A DNA stretch of 64,000 nucleotides from Flavobacterium ichthyis. GTDB lineage: Bacteria > Bacteroidota > Bacteroidia > Flavobacteriales > Flavobacteriaceae. The DNA lies in contig NZ_JAABLM010000011.1 in NCBI RefSeq assembly GCF_009915155.1, positions 1 through 64,000 of the forward strand, read 5' to 3'. Both the position numbers and the translations under genes were made by a program. Shown one piece after another: positions 44,001 to 52,456 of the stretch (its first letter is position 1; each line of letters starts with the position of its first letter). A model generated the notes under the pieces. It searched no databases and was not told the DNA's origin. It was given only the letters and a program-made list of their open reading frames with translations.

Positions 44001-44692
44001 CCGTTGGACAAAAGTGGATGATGCATGGCCAAAACAATCGTTCTGCTGGAAAATTCGTTGAGTTTGTTTTGAAATTCATCAAAAAATTGTTCTCGGGTTT
44101 TGATGTCACAATCCGCATTAATGGTGGGATGGTCGTCCCAATCCTCCAGAAACCATTGGCTGTTAACCGTTATCAACGCCACGTGTTCATTCAAGGCAAA
44201 ACTCTCAATGCCACAATTATTTTTGGGCGATAAACCTTGATTTTTGTCAATTACTTTTTGAATGGATTTTTGTTGTTCCAAAATTCCTTCCACTCCGTTT
44301 CCCCAATCTTGATTGCCCGGAATGACAAAAGTTTTTCCTTTGAATTTATTTAAACTCAAATCATTTGCTAAGTTTTCTGTTTTTATTTTTTCCGAAAAAT
44401 TATTCCCTAAAAAAAGTAATGTGCTGCTGGTGTCAGCGGTTTTTAATTTGTTTTTCAGAATTTCCGTCAAATCGTCAGGCATGCCGTTTTCGCTGGTTCC
44501 GGTGTTTCCAATGAGGTAAAAAGTGTGGGTAATATTTTTTTTATTTTCGAAATTATCCTTAATTTCTGAAGGCTTTTTGCTTCCGAATTGTGACGAACGC
44601 GTTGCGCAAGCCTGCAACATCAAAACGGCAAATACCAAAAGTGCGAAACAGATTTGTTGCTTACTTTTTGCAAAAAAAGGATTCATTTTCAT
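41000..44692 (-). CDS. Calcineurin-like phosphoesterase (degenerate) fused to Omp85-type outer membrane barrel
   Basis: A 1230-residue lipoprotein-like protein (MLQAC, Cys29). A metallophosphoesterase-type domain spans about residues 52-390. A poorly characterised middle domain follows, and a C-terminal BamA/TamA-like beta-barrel (about 850-1230) ends in GGIGFGF. Several expected metal ligands are replaced: IGNTG (N63 for D), GNNF (N97/N98 for GDN), GNQDW (Q128 for H) and SSHDQSLQ (Q303 for H). The MHHP motif (H224-H225) remains. The phosphoesterase is thus probably inactive. I use ATG 44692 for a proper lipoprotein signal; the longer frame adds a basic leader. Confidence 0.85.
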   Translation of the reverse strand: MKMNPFFAKSKQQICFALLVFAVLMLQACATRSSQFGSKKPSEIKDNFENKKNITHTFYLIGNTGTSENGMPDDLTEILKNKLKTADTSSTLLFLGNNFSEKIKTENLANDLSLNKFKGKTFVIPGNQDWGNGVEGILEQQKSIQKVIDKNQGLSPKNNCGIESFALNEHVALITVNSQWFLEDWDDHPTINADCDIKTREQFFDEFQNKLNEFSSRTIVLAMHHPLLSNGSHGGEYSFGKHIFPFDEKIPLPVLGTFYNLLRKTSGLNPQDLQNKKYNDFAKRMRTMIQNQKNIVVVSSHDQSLQYIDKDQIKQIISGAGGQTEAARAINDNDFSYGKNGYGVLEILKDGASKISFYTKTSNNSEGLLFKQQPTFNKPKFNLREYPNKFEKFKDTTIYTLKMTKKGKAYNFLWGKHYRDLYSTQIRAKVAALDTLFGGLIPTIDAGKSESRSLVLEDKSGKQYQIRALRKNATRFIQTEIFKDQTVEKDFKETYAETLIMDFYTTAHPYTVFVVPKLADKIGVSHTNPLLFYLPKQKNLELFNENFGDELYLIEEFPMDNWKNLKSFGKPEKILTTEEVLANVRQDQKYEVDEESYIRARVFDMLIGDFNRENENWSWGEHRKNGKIIYKPIPRNRDLAFSKFDGALLPIVVNMPPLRHMRSFDKKIDNVKWFNRLAYPLDLAFVKNSGEKEWREQTQFVISNLSDTEIDQAFASLPKEIKNESSEKIKTNLKARKRTLEKSVLKYYKDLQQTVLVVGTDQNDRFEISRENNGTRVRIFSNKNNAEEIIHDKVYTRKLTKELWVYGIDGDDIFEMKGSGKKNIKVRIMGGQGRDFYDIEEGKKVRLYDFASAENTVNETGGAKMRFSDSYEINTYDYKKPQYNIFAGYPLLGFNPDDLVKIGAILNYTVNGFNRFPYSQKHSVGANYYFATGGYELLYKGIFPRQIGKWNFALDALYTSPNFSENFFGFGNETENFQREIDLDYNRVKIRKVLITPSFQWKGEKGGSAIVKAGFERFEVDATSGRFITKPGVVNPNVFDYQNFANFSGQYTFENYDNISNPTLGMSFSILAGYTINLDDFERKFPYAESSLGFTYKLSPTGNWMLASRVKGKVIFDDTFEFYQAATLGGDFDLRGFRNQRFSGKQSFFHSTDLRWNLGKIKNGFAPLQYGVFGGFDYGRVWLPGENSTKWHQGYGGGIWLNVINLITGQISLFHSSDGLRFSGGIGFGF

Positions 44693-44802
44693 AAATAATT
44701 TTGAGCTTAATTTTCTTCTATGAATATAAAATAAAAAAATTGATTTACGGTTATAGCGTTTGCGGTTTTCTCTCAACTCGAATTAAATTTAGAAAGAAAA
44801 CA

Positions 44803-44832
44803 TAAAAAAACCCGAAAATTGCTTTTCGGGTT
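44803..44832 (-). terminator. Terminator of clpX
   Basis: A 10-bp perfect stem AACCCGAAAA/TTTTCGGGTT with a 4-base loop is followed on the minus strand by seven T. Confidence 0.9.
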
Positions 44833-44852
44833 AAACTTTTATTGGAAAAATT

Positions 44853-46088
44853 TTAAGATGCCGCTTTTAATCGTTGTAATAAATTTTTGTCAAGTGCATT
44901 TTCTGCATAATGTTTATCTACTGTGAGATTTTTTTCGTCAGAACTTGGTAAATCGTACATAGCATCTGTAAGTATTGCCTCACAAAGTGAACGTAAACCT
45001 CTCGCTCCTAATTTATACTCAAGCGCTTTATCAACAATGTAATCTAATGCGTCGTCACTAATTGAAAATTCTACATCGTCCATGGCAAACAATTTTTGGT
45101 ATTGTTTAATCAAAGCATTTTTAGGTTCGGTTAAAATGGCTTTCAATGTATCGCGATCTAGTGGATCCATGTGTGTTAAAACCGGCAAACGACCGATAAT
45201 TTCGGGGATTAAACCAAAGTCTTTGATGTCTTTTGGAATGATGTACTGTAATAAATTCTCTTTATCGATATTGTCAGCGTTTTTTGACGACGCATAACCA
45301 ACAGCCTGACGGTTTAATCGTTTAGAAATTATTCTTTCCACGCCATCAAAAGCACCACCTGCAATGAACAGAATATTTTGAGTATTGACCTCAACAAATT
45401 TTTGATCAGGATGTTTTCGCCCTCCTTTTGGGGGAACATTTACAATTGTTCCTTCGAGTAATTTCAATAAAGCTTGTTGAACACCTTCACCAGAAACGTC
45501 TCTGGTAATCGAGGGATTATCGCTTTTTCTAGCTATTTTGTCAATTTCATCAATAAAAACAATTCCTCTTTCGGCTTTAGCCAAATCGTAATCAGCAGCT
45601 TGCAAAAGCCGTGTTAAAATACTTTCCACATCTTCACCCACATAACCAGCTTCTGTAAGTACGGTAGCATCTACAATTGCCAACGGAACGTCTAACATTT
45701 TAGCAATAGTTTTGGCCACCAAAGTTTTTCCGGTTCCGGTTTGTCCTACCATGATGATATTGCTTTTTTCAATTTCTACATCTTCATCACTTGCTGGTTG
45801 AAGCAAACGCTTGTAGTGATTGTACACCGCTACTGACATTACTTTTTTAGTTTGTTCTTGCCCAATTACGTATTTATCTAAAAAACTACGAATTTCCTTT
45901 GGTTTTTTAAGAACTAAATCAGAATTTTGATTGTTTTTATGACGGTTTTGCTTGAGTTCTTCTATCACAATTCCGTGGGCTTGCTCAATACAGCGGTCAC
46001 ATATATGTGCATCCATACCGGCAATTAACAAATTGGTTTCGGGTTTTTTTCGTTCGCAAAACGAACATTGTAACACTTCTTTACCCAT
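44853..46088 (-). CDS. clpX: ATP-dependent Clp protease ATPase subunit ClpX
   Basis: A 411-residue AAA+ unfoldase that feeds substrates to ClpP. The N-terminal C4 zinc domain is CSFC ... CDRC (residues 8-33). Walker A is [14 protein letters not shown] at about 114-127. Walker B is [12 protein letters not shown] at about 178-189. The pore loop GYVGED is at about 150, and sensor 2 is KLGARGLRS at about 365. It lies 60 bases after clpP on the same strand, in the conserved tig-clpP-clpX order, and is followed by a strong terminator. Confidence 0.97.
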   Translation of the reverse strand: MGKEVLQCSFCERKKPETNLLIAGMDAHICDRCIEQAHGIVIEELKQNRHKNNQNSDLVLKKPKEIRSFLDKYVIGQEQTKKVMSVAVYNHYKRLLQPASDEDVEIEKSNIIMVGQTGTGKTLVAKTIAKMLDVPLAIVDATVLTEAGYVGEDVESILTRLLQAADYDLAKAERGIVFIDEIDKIARKSDNPSITRDVSGEGVQQALLKLLEGTIVNVPPKGGRKHPDQKFVEVNTQNILFIAGGAFDGVERIISKRLNRQAVGYASSKNADNIDKENLLQYIIPKDIKDFGLIPEIIGRLPVLTHMDPLDRDTLKAILTEPKNALIKQYQKLFAMDDVEFSISDDALDYIVDKALEYKLGARGLRSLCEAILTDAMYDLPSSDEKNLTVDKHYAENALDKNLLQRLKAAS

Positions 46089-46148
46089 AATTTTATGTTA
46101 TTCGTTTACAGCAAAGAATTTATCCAAAAAATTTACTGAAAACTAAAT

Positions 46149-46808
46149 TTATCCTCTTCTTAACACTTCGTCAATCATGCCATATTCTTTAGCTTCGTCA
46201 GCTTTCATCCAGTAATCTCTCTCGCTGTCTTTATGAACTCTATCGAAAGGTTGTCCTGAATGTTTGGCAATAATATGGTATAATTCGTCTTTTAATTTTA
46301 GCATTTCACGCAAGTTTATTTCCATATCGGTTGCAACACCTTGTGCTCCACCTGATGGTTGATGAATCATCACGCGCGAATGTGGTAATGCTGAACGTTT
46401 TCCTTCTGCTCCTGCACAAAGTAAAACGGCTCCCATTGAAGCTGCCATTCCTGTACAAATTGTGGCAACATCTGGCTTGATGTATTGCATGGTGTCGTAA
46501 ATTCCTAATCCTGCGTAAACGCTTCCGCCAGGAGAGTTGATGTAAATTTGTACATCTTTTGCAGAATCTACACTTTCTAGAAACAATAATTGTGCTTGAA
46601 TAATATTGGCAATATGATCATCAACCCCGGTTCCGAGAAAGATAATTCTGTCCATCATTAAACGTGAAAACACATCGAGCTGGGAAACATTAAGTTGTCT
46701 TTCTTCGATTATATATGGTGTCATGCTGCTTACCAATTTGTCGTAATACATGCTGTTAACACCATGGTGCTTTGTAGCAAATTTTTTAAACTCTTTACCG
46801 TAGTTCAT
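46149..46808 (-). CDS. clpP: ATP-dependent Clp protease proteolytic subunit ClpP
   Basis: A 219-residue serine protease that forms the ClpP tetradecamer. The nucleophile S124 is in [14 protein letters not shown]149 is in [11 protein letters not shown], and the oxyanion region is [11 protein letters not shown] at about 90-100. The N-terminal extension of about 20 residues is a little longer than in E. coli mature ClpP and may be a propeptide. It degrades proteins with ClpX. Confidence 0.97.
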   Translation of the reverse strand: MNYGKEFKKFATKHHGVNSMYYDKLVSSMTPYIIEERQLNVSQLDVFSRLMMDRIIFLGTGVDDHIANIIQAQLLFLESVDSAKDVQIYINSPGGSVYAGLGIYDTMQYIKPDVATICTGMAASMGAVLLCAGAEGKRSALPHSRVMIHQPSGGAQGVATDMEINLREMLKLKDELYHIIAKHSGQPFDRVHKDSERDYWMKADEAKEYGMIDEVLRRG

Positions 46809-47046
46809 ATCTTAATTTTGTGAGTTAAATTTATTTGTCTCAAGTTATTAAAACTTTTGACTGTTTGACTTTTGACTAAGATAGCAAAGTTCGTGCTAAT
46901 TTTAAAATGTTTGGCATTTTTTGTTAAAAACGACAATTCGTCAGGTTTGTTTTGGGCCATCCCGTCTTGAAATTTCGAAAGATGTGGTTCGCTTGAAGCA
47001 TAAAAACTAATAAATAAAAGCCAGAAAAAGCGCCTTAAAAGAATGA

Positions 47047-47085
47047 AAAAAGCGCCAAAACTTACTGTGTTTTTTGACGCTTTTT
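47047..47085 (-). terminator. Terminator of tig
   Basis: The minus-strand arms AAAAAGCGTCAAAA and TTTTGGCGCTTTTT pair with one G-U, separated by a loop of about 11 bases and followed by T. A second AAAAAGCGCC lies just downstream. The rest of 46809-47046 contains no gene that I can support. Confidence 0.75.
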
Positions 47086-47104
47086 CACCATTTATGTGTA
47101 AGAT

Positions 47105-48427
47105 TTATTCTCCGTACGTTTCTTTAATGAACTGTTCGTAAGAAACTTCTTTGGTTTTTGTTTTTACTTTTTCTTTGTAAAGGTTGAGCATTTTTTCGCC
47201 CATTACTTGCTCCGAAAGTCTTTTTACTTCCTCTTGGTTGCTCATTACTCTTGCTACAATTCCGTCAACATCAGCATCGGTAGGGTTTAGTTGCCCAAAT
47301 TGTGCCATTTGTTTTTTGATTAATTCAGAAGTGTAAGCTTTTAGCTCGTCAAACGTGAGTTGAAGGTTGTTTTCGCTCATGACTTTGCCTTCAATGAGTT
47401 GGTAACGTAATCCTTTTTCTGAACGTGCAAATTCTTCTTCAGCTTGTTCTGGAGTTAACGGTGTTTCGCCCACGGTTTGAATCCATTTTTTTAAGAATGC
47501 TGCAGGAAGGTCGAATTTTGTATTTTCTACCAACGAAGTTGTAACGTCATTAAGGTATTTTTGGTCTGCTTGCTGCGCAAATTGTTTTTCGGCGTCTTCT
47601 TTGATTTTTTCTTTTACTTGTTCAACCGAAGTTACATTTCCTTCTCCGAAAAGTTTGTCGAAAAGTTCTTGGTTCAATTCTGCCGGTTCAGAGGAAGTGA
47701 TTTCGCTAATGGTAAAATCTACGTCAATGTCTAAGCCGTGAACTTTATCGTGGTTTACTTTTAAAACGTCCATCAATTGGTGATCATCGTTAAAAAGACC
47801 TTTAGTGTTGATGGTTACAACATCACCTACTTTTGCTCCTTCAAATTTTTTAGCCGCTTTTTTATCAGCAAATTCGGATGGGTTGATGGTTACGGTATTG
47901 TTGATTTCTTCCGCTTCGTTCGTAAAAGTTCCGGTTACGTCGAAACCTGCTTTGTAAGTTTCTTCGCTTTTTAGCTTGCCGTATTGTTTTTGGATTCTTT
48001 CTACTTGCTCGTTTAGCATTTTGTCGTCAGCAACGATTTTGAAAAAAGTTACATCATTTTTCGCTGCAAGGTCAACGTTAAATTCTGGTGCTAACCCTAA
48101 TTCAAAATCAAAAGAAAAAGAATCTGCATCCCAATTAACATCTGAAGTCACTGGAATTGGGTTTCCAAGGATATCAAGCTTTTCCTCCTGAAGGTATTTA
48201 TTTAAATTTTCTTGAAGAAGTCTATTTACTTCGTCAAGCATCACGCCTTTTTCATATTGTTTTTTCACAAGGCTCATCGGGACTGCTCCTTTTCTAAAAC
48301 CTGGAATGTTAGCGTTTTTCTGATAATTTTTCAGGGCTTTTTCAACTTGTGGTGCGAAATCTGCCTTTGCAACCTCGATTGTTACAACTGCGTTTAAAGC
48401 ATCAACATTATTTCTTGTGATATTCAT
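47105..48427 (-). CDS. tig: Trigger factor (ribosome-associated chaperone)
   Basis: A 440-residue trigger factor. The ribosome-binding domain at about residues 1-115 carries the GFRKGAVPMSLVKKQY signature (about 45-60). A central FKBP-like domain is present, divergent as usual in Bacteroidota. A helical C-terminal chaperone domain (about 245-440) completes it. It binds nascent chains at the ribosome exit. The ATG at 48427 is chosen because the longer frame would begin inside the TAATTTTG promoter box. It is upstream of clpP but separated by a terminator. Confidence 0.93.
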   Translation of the reverse strand: MNITRNNVDALNAVVTIEVAKADFAPQVEKALKNYQKNANIPGFRKGAVPMSLVKKQYEKGVMLDEVNRLLQENLNKYLQEEKLDILGNPIPVTSDVNWDADSFSFDFELGLAPEFNVDLAAKNDVTFFKIVADDKMLNEQVERIQKQYGKLKSEETYKAGFDVTGTFTNEAEEINNTVTINPSEFADKKAAKKFEGAKVGDVVTINTKGLFNDDHQLMDVLKVNHDKVHGLDIDVDFTISEITSSEPAELNQELFDKLFGEGNVTSVEQVKEKIKEDAEKQFAQQADQKYLNDVTTSLVENTKFDLPAAFLKKWIQTVGETPLTPEQAEEEFARSEKGLRYQLIEGKVMSENNLQLTFDELKAYTSELIKKQMAQFGQLNPTDADVDGIVARVMSNQEEVKRLSEQVMGEKMLNLYKEKVKTKTKEVSYEQFIKETYGE

Positions 48428-48451
48428 TTTGTTAATTATAAAATTGGGTCG

Positions 48452-48459
48452 CAAAATTA
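48452..48459 (-). promoter_or_regulatory. -7 box of tig promoter
   Basis: TAATTTTG on the minus strand matches TAnnTTTG, about 25 bases before the tig ATG at 48427. Confidence 0.45.
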
Positions 48460-48506
48460 TAACATTTTTATAAGCCTACAAAGTTTTATTAAATGTATTA
48501 TCAATG

Positions 48507-48520
48507 CGTTAACGTTAACG
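48507..48520. promoter_or_regulatory. Perfect 14-bp palindrome upstream of tig
   Basis: CGTTAACGTTAACG is fully self-complementary. It lies about 48 bases upstream of the tig -7 box, between tig and the small membrane protein gene. It could be a regulator operator; no binder is known. Confidence 0.35.
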
Positions 48521-48530
48521 GTTTTCTATC

Positions 48531-48899
48531 TTAATCATTTGCGCCAGCAATCGAAAAAATAATGGATTGTAGGATGGACAAGATTAAACTAAAAAACAGA
48601 GCTGTCCAAAAACTTTCCACAGCAAAACCCGGAACGATGTTGGCGCAAAGCAAAATTATTAGAGCATTAATTACCAGCAAAAATAATCCTAAGGTTATAA
48701 ATGTTATAGGTAAAGTGAGAATAACTAAAATAGGTTTTACCAGCAAATTAAGCAATCCTAAAACAATGGCTACCCAAATAGCGGTCATAAAATTGGTGGA
48801 AGAAATTCCATGTGTTCCTTTGAGGGCAATTCCGGGCATGAAGTGCGAAATGACCATGACTAAAACGGCGGTAATGAAAATTCTTAATAATAAATTCAT
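48531..48899 (-). CDS. PF04020-type four-helix membrane protein (phage holin 4_2 family)
   Basis: A 122-residue protein with four hydrophobic helices (about residues 5-22, 40-58, 62-88, 93-117). It carries the family-type GLLNLLVKPILVILTLPITF pattern (about 47-66). Despite the Pfam label Phage_holin_4_2, such genes are widespread chromosomal membrane proteins of unknown role, and no phage gene is nearby. Confidence 0.82.
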   Translation of the reverse strand: MNLLLRIFITAVLVMVISHFMPGIALKGTHGISSTNFMTAIWVAIVLGLLNLLVKPILVILTLPITFITLGLFLLVINALIILLCANIVPGFAVESFWTALFFSLILSILQSIIFSIAGAND

Positions 48900-48971
48900 C
48901 TTTTGAGTAATTGGTTAGTAAAAATTTAGAAGTTGTAACTTTAAAGTAGTCACTAAATCTTCAAATCAAAA

Positions 48972-49739
48972 TTACATCAAAAACCGACTACTTTCTTCAA
49001 AAAAATCTTTTGGATTTTCGGCATGAAGCCAATGTCCGGCGTTTGCAATGGTTTTGATTTCTGCCTTTGGAAAATGTTTTTTAATTACTTCAAAATCTTT
49101 TTCCTTAATATAGTTAGATTTTTCGCCACGCAAAAACAGTGTTTCTCCATTGAATTTTTTTTCTTCTGGCAGAGCTTCGCCGATATTTTCTACTTCCTCG
49201 GTTAAGGTTTTGAGGTTAAAGCGAAACGCAAGTTGGCTTGAAGTTTCCCAATGTAAATTTTTCATCAGAAATTGTCTGGTGCCAAAATCAGGAATATGTA
49301 GTTTTAAAATTTCTTCCACATCACTCCTGCCGGGTTTTTGAGAAAAATCGACAGCGTTTAAACCGTTGAGAATATCTTGATGATGTGGTGCATAATATTT
49401 TGGTCCGATGTCAGCCACTAATAATTTTTTGATGAGTTCGGGATGTTGCGTGGCTAAAAACATGGCCACTTTTCCACCCATGGAATGCCCGATGATGTAT
49501 ATTTTTTCGAGATTTTTTTCTTGACAATACGAAACAATATCGTTTACCATATCTTGATAGGTAAAATTGTTAGAATGAAAACTTCTGCCATGGTTGCGAA
49601 GATCGATGCCATGGGTTTCAAATCCTTCGTTAGCATATTGGTTGGCAAGAGTTTTCCAGTTGTCTGACATTCCTAAAAATCCGTGTAGGATTAACAATGG
49701 TTTACCTTCGCCTTCTATTTTTGAGTGTAATATTTTCAT
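48972..49739 (-). CDS. Alpha/beta hydrolase (YbfF-like esterase)
   Basis: A 255-residue alpha/beta hydrolase. The oxyanion region is LHGFLGMSDNW at about residues 18-28. The nucleophile elbow is GHSMGGKVA (Ser at about 93). GIDLRNHGRS is at about 45. A C-terminal ANAGHWLHAENP provides the catalytic His at about 240. The resemblance is closest to YbfF-type thioesterase/esterases; the substrate is unknown. Confidence 0.88.
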   Translation of the reverse strand: MKILHSKIEGEGKPLLILHGFLGMSDNWKTLANQYANEGFETHGIDLRNHGRSFHSNNFTYQDMVNDIVSYCQEKNLEKIYIIGHSMGGKVAMFLATQHPELIKKLLVADIGPKYYAPHHQDILNGLNAVDFSQKPGRSDVEEILKLHIPDFGTRQFLMKNLHWETSSQLAFRFNLKTLTEEVENIGEALPEEKKFNGETLFLRGEKSNYIKEKDFEVIKKHFPKAEIKTIANAGHWLHAENPKDFFEESSRFLM

Positions 49740-49775
49740 GATTTTTTGCAGATTTTTTTCTGGTTTGCAGGAATT

Positions 49776-49873
49776 TGCGTGAGGGATTATAGTGGAAATC
49801 CTTTTTTCTTGCTTTTTTTGGCAAGAAAAAAGATTGTAACGGAAAGCCCGACCCGCCGCGGCGGGACACGCCC
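49776..49873 (-). repeat. Dispersed hairpin repeat, family B copy 3
   Basis: Read on the minus strand, the element is GGGCGTGTCCC, palindrome CCCGCCGCGGCGGG, TCGGGCTTTCCG, TACAATCTTTTTTCTTGC, then the pairing arm GCAAGAAAAAAGGAT and AATCCCTCACGCA. It starts 8 bases after the pdxJ stop and is co-oriented with pdxJ. It is the clearest copy structurally, with two complete hairpins. Confidence 0.75.
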
Positions 49874-49881
49874 AAAAAAAT

Positions 49882-50595
49882 TTATTTTAATTTATGGAGA
49901 TACATGTTTACAACGTTTTCCAATCCTAGGTAAATAGCTTCGGAAATTAGGGCGTGACCGATGGAAACTTCAAGTAAATTAGGAATATTTTGTTGAAAAA
50001 ACTGAATGTTTTCGAGGCTTAAATCGTGTCCGGCATTGATGCCCAAATCGAGTTCATTGGCAATTTTCGCAGCTTCAATATACGGATTGATACCGGCTTT
50101 GTTGCCTTGGGAATATTGATGTGCAAAAGATTCTGTGTACAATTCGACACGATCGGTTCCGGTTTTTTTAGCGGCTTCAATCATGGCTGGAACGGGATCT
50201 ACGAAAATTGAAGTGCGAATGTTATTTCGCTTAAATTCTGCAATGATTTCCTGCAGAAAATTTTGATTTTTGATGGTATCCCAACCCGCATTAGAGGTGA
50301 TGGCATCGTCTGCATCCGGAACTAAAGTAACTTGATGGGGTTGGACTTCAAGCACGAGGTCTATGAATTTTTGTGTGGGATTTCCTTCGATATTTAATTC
50401 GGTAGTGACAATTTTTTTTAAATCGCGTGCATCTTGATAGCGAATGTGACGTTCGTCCGGACGTGGATGAATGGTAATGCCTTGTCCGCCAAAACGTTCT
50501 ATATCTTTGGCCACTTTTAGTAAATCAGGAACATTGCCACCACGTGCATTTCTAAGTGTGGCAATTTTATTAATATTTACGCTTAACTTTGTCAT
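49882..50595 (-). CDS. pdxJ: Pyridoxine 5'-phosphate synthase
   Basis: A 237-residue TIM-barrel enzyme that condenses 1-deoxyxylulose 5-phosphate with 3-amino-2-oxopropyl phosphate in vitamin B6 synthesis. The N-terminal VNINKIATLRNARGG is present. The phosphate/substrate segment is TIHPRPDERHIR (about residues 43-54). GINAGHDLSLEN (about 187) and VSIGHALISEAI (about 208) follow. The ATG at 50595 is used; the longer frame runs through two promoter boxes. Confidence 0.93.
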   Translation of the reverse strand: MTKLSVNINKIATLRNARGGNVPDLLKVAKDIERFGGQGITIHPRPDERHIRYQDARDLKKIVTTELNIEGNPTQKFIDLVLEVQPHQVTLVPDADDAITSNAGWDTIKNQNFLQEIIAEFKRNNIRTSIFVDPVPAMIEAAKKTGTDRVELYTESFAHQYSQGNKAGINPYIEAAKIANELDLGINAGHDLSLENIQFFQQNIPNLLEVSIGHALISEAIYLGLENVVNMYLHKLK

Positions 50596-50623
50596 TGGAA
50601 TGCTTTTTGAGTAATTTTCCTTA

Positions 50624-50639
50624 CAAAAATACAAAGTTA
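50624..50639 (-). promoter_or_regulatory. Overlapping -7 boxes of pdxJ promoter
   Basis: On the minus strand TAACTTTG (50632-50639) is immediately followed by TATTTTTG (50624-50631). Both match TAnnTTTG, about 30-40 bases before the ATG. Confidence 0.4.
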
Positions 50640-50697
50640 AACACGGCATTTTGTGGTTAATTTTGATTATTTTGCAATCGATATTTGAATTAACCTT

Positions 50698-51357
50698 ATG
50701 ACAGAAATTACAGATTACATAAATAACGACATCAAGGGTTTAGATATTAGCGAGACAATTGCAGGTGTGCAGGATTTTTTTGCGGAATTGTCTTTCACGC
50801 ATTTTCCAGTTTTGGAGAATGGAATTTACGTGGGAAGCATTTCTAGTGATGATGTAGAAACTTTTGACTCGGAAAAAACCATTGCAGATTATCGCTATAC
50901 GCTTGAAGGTTTTTATGTGAGAAACACCATGATTTGGCTGGATGTTTTTGAGGTTTTTGCCCGAAATCATGCCAGCGTTGTTCCGGTTTTAGATGAAGCC
51001 AATGTTTACAAAGGCTATTATGATATCACTGATATTGTAAAATTTTTTCACGAAACGCCTTTTCTAAAAGAATTGGGAGGCATTTTGATTGTACAAAAAC
51101 CGGTGGCGGACTATTCGATGGGGCAAGTGGCGCAAATAGTGGAAAGCAATAACGGGAAAATTTTAGGGATGTTTGTTTCTAACGTGGAAAACGGACTGGC
51201 TCAAATTACTGTGAAAGTTACTTTGGGTTCTTTGAACGAAATTATCCAAACATTTAGACGCTATAATTACGAGATAGTTTCGGAACATCAGGAAGATAAT
51301 TATTTGAATGCGTTAAAAGAAAGGTCAGATTATTTGGATCGCTACCTTAATATATAG
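50698..51357 (+). CDS. CBS-domain protein (AcuB-like)
   Basis: A 219-residue cytosolic protein with a tandem CBS pair (about residues 1-130), with LSFTHFPVLENGIYVGSISS and ARNHASVVPVLDEANVYKGY, which bind adenine nucleotides in the family. The C-terminal part (about 140-219) resembles an ACT-like fold (GILIVQKPVADYSMGQVAQI). It is a likely energy or nucleotide sensor with unknown target. It lies 56 bases upstream of nadK and may be co-transcribed with it. Confidence 0.8.
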   Translation: MTEITDYINNDIKGLDISETIAGVQDFFAELSFTHFPVLENGIYVGSISSDDVETFDSEKTIADYRYTLEGFYVRNTMIWLDVFEVFARNHASVVPVLDEANVYKGYYDITDIVKFFHETPFLKELGGILIVQKPVADYSMGQVAQIVESNNGKILGMFVSNVENGLAQITVKVTLGSLNEIIQTFRRYNYEIVSEHQEDNYLNALKERSDYLDRYLNI

Positions 51358-51413
51358 TGTAAATTGAAAGATTGAAATATTAAGAATTGCATTTTTGTTA
51401 AAACAAATCAACC

Positions 51414-52298
51414 ATGAAAGTTGCCATTTACGGACAATATTACCAAAATAGTACGGAACCAATTATTCGCGACATTTTTGTTTTCTTCAACAAAAATAAG
51501 GTGGATTTAGTGATTCAGGATGCTTTTTTGGAAATGCTTTACGAAAAAGAAATTATCCGGAAAGATTATGTTACGTTTCATGATTTTTCAGATTTACCAA
51601 AAGATACCGATGTTTTGGTAAGTATTGGCGGTGATGGAACGATTTTACGTGCGGCAACTTTGGTACGAGATTCCGGAATTCCGATATTAGGAATTAATGC
51701 TGGAAGATTGGGTTTTTTAGCAGCGGTTCAAAAAGAAAATATAGAGGAATTTTTACAATTTTTGATTGATGGCAATTATTCGCTTTCATCCAGAACCGTA
51801 ATTGGGTTAGAAAGCGACAGCGAAATCCCAGAAACCGCTTCGCTGGATTTTGCTATGAATGAAATTTCGGTAAGTAGGAAAGATTCGGCATCAATGATTA
51901 CTATCGAAACTTATTTAAACGATGAATATCTAACTTCTTATTGGGCTGACGGATTAATTATTTCTACACCAACGGGTTCTACCGGATATTCTTTAAGTTG
52001 CGGTGGTCCCATTTTAACTCCGGAAGTAAACAGTTTTGTGATCACCCCAATTGCGCCACATAATCTTAACGCAAGACCTCTTGTCATTCCAGATTCTACC
52101 GAAATTAAATTAAAAGTTTCTGGCCGCGAAGAGCAATATTTGGTATCGCTTGATTCGCGCGTTGCGGTAATTAGCAATGAAACCGTTTTGACAATTTCTA
52201 AAAAAGAATTTGTTATCAATATGATTGAAATTCCCGGAAAAAGTTTTCTCAAAACTCTTCGGAACAAATTGCTTTGGGGCGAAGACAAAAGAAATTAG
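51414..52298 (+). CDS. nadK: NAD kinase
   Basis: A 294-residue enzyme that phosphorylates NAD to NADP. The family motif is VSIGGDGTILRAA at about residues 70-82, with the catalytic Asp in GGDGT. GINAGRLGFLA follows, then the NAD-binding SYWADGLIISTPTGSTGYSLS, here described by its core DGLIISTPTGSTGY at about 180. The typical length and single-domain form indicate a cytosolic enzyme. Confidence 0.95.
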   Translation: MKVAIYGQYYQNSTEPIIRDIFVFFNKNKVDLVIQDAFLEMLYEKEIIRKDYVTFHDFSDLPKDTDVLVSIGGDGTILRAATLVRDSGIPILGINAGRLGFLAAVQKENIEEFLQFLIDGNYSLSSRTVIGLESDSEIPETASLDFAMNEISVSRKDSASMITIETYLNDEYLTSYWADGLIISTPTGSTGYSLSCGGPILTPEVNSFVITPIAPHNLNARPLVIPDSTEIKLKVSGREEQYLVSLDSRVAVISNETVLTISKKEFVINMIEIPGKSFLKTLRNKLLWGEDKRN

Positions 52299-52428
52299 CC
52301 TAAAATACTTTACGATTTCATACTAACCTTACACAACTTTCGTTTTAAGATTGGAGCATTAAAATTATTTTCGTTAAAATAAAAAAGCATTTGGCGAGAT
52401 TATATAGTTAAAAAGTGTTCGTAATTAG

Positions 52429-52436
52429 TATATTTG
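52429..52436 (+). promoter_or_regulatory. -7 box of the DUF6089-uppS-bamA-skp operon
   Basis: TATATTTG matches the consensus exactly and predicts a leader of about 15-20 bases to the ATG at 52457. Confidence 0.5.
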
Positions 52437-52456
52437 CACCCTTATTTTTCAGTTAA

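Noticed and set aside
46930..47000. Another copy of the dispersed hairpin element
   Set aside because: Short words resemble the family, but neither the outer blocks nor the paired hairpins are present.
48531..48899. Prophage holin
   Set aside because: The Pfam family name is misleading. No phage structural, lysis or integrase gene is nearby and the neighbours are housekeeping genes.
50596..50649. N-terminally extended PdxJ
   Set aside because: The extension would read through two promoter boxes, and the ATG at 50595 gives the conserved family N-terminus.
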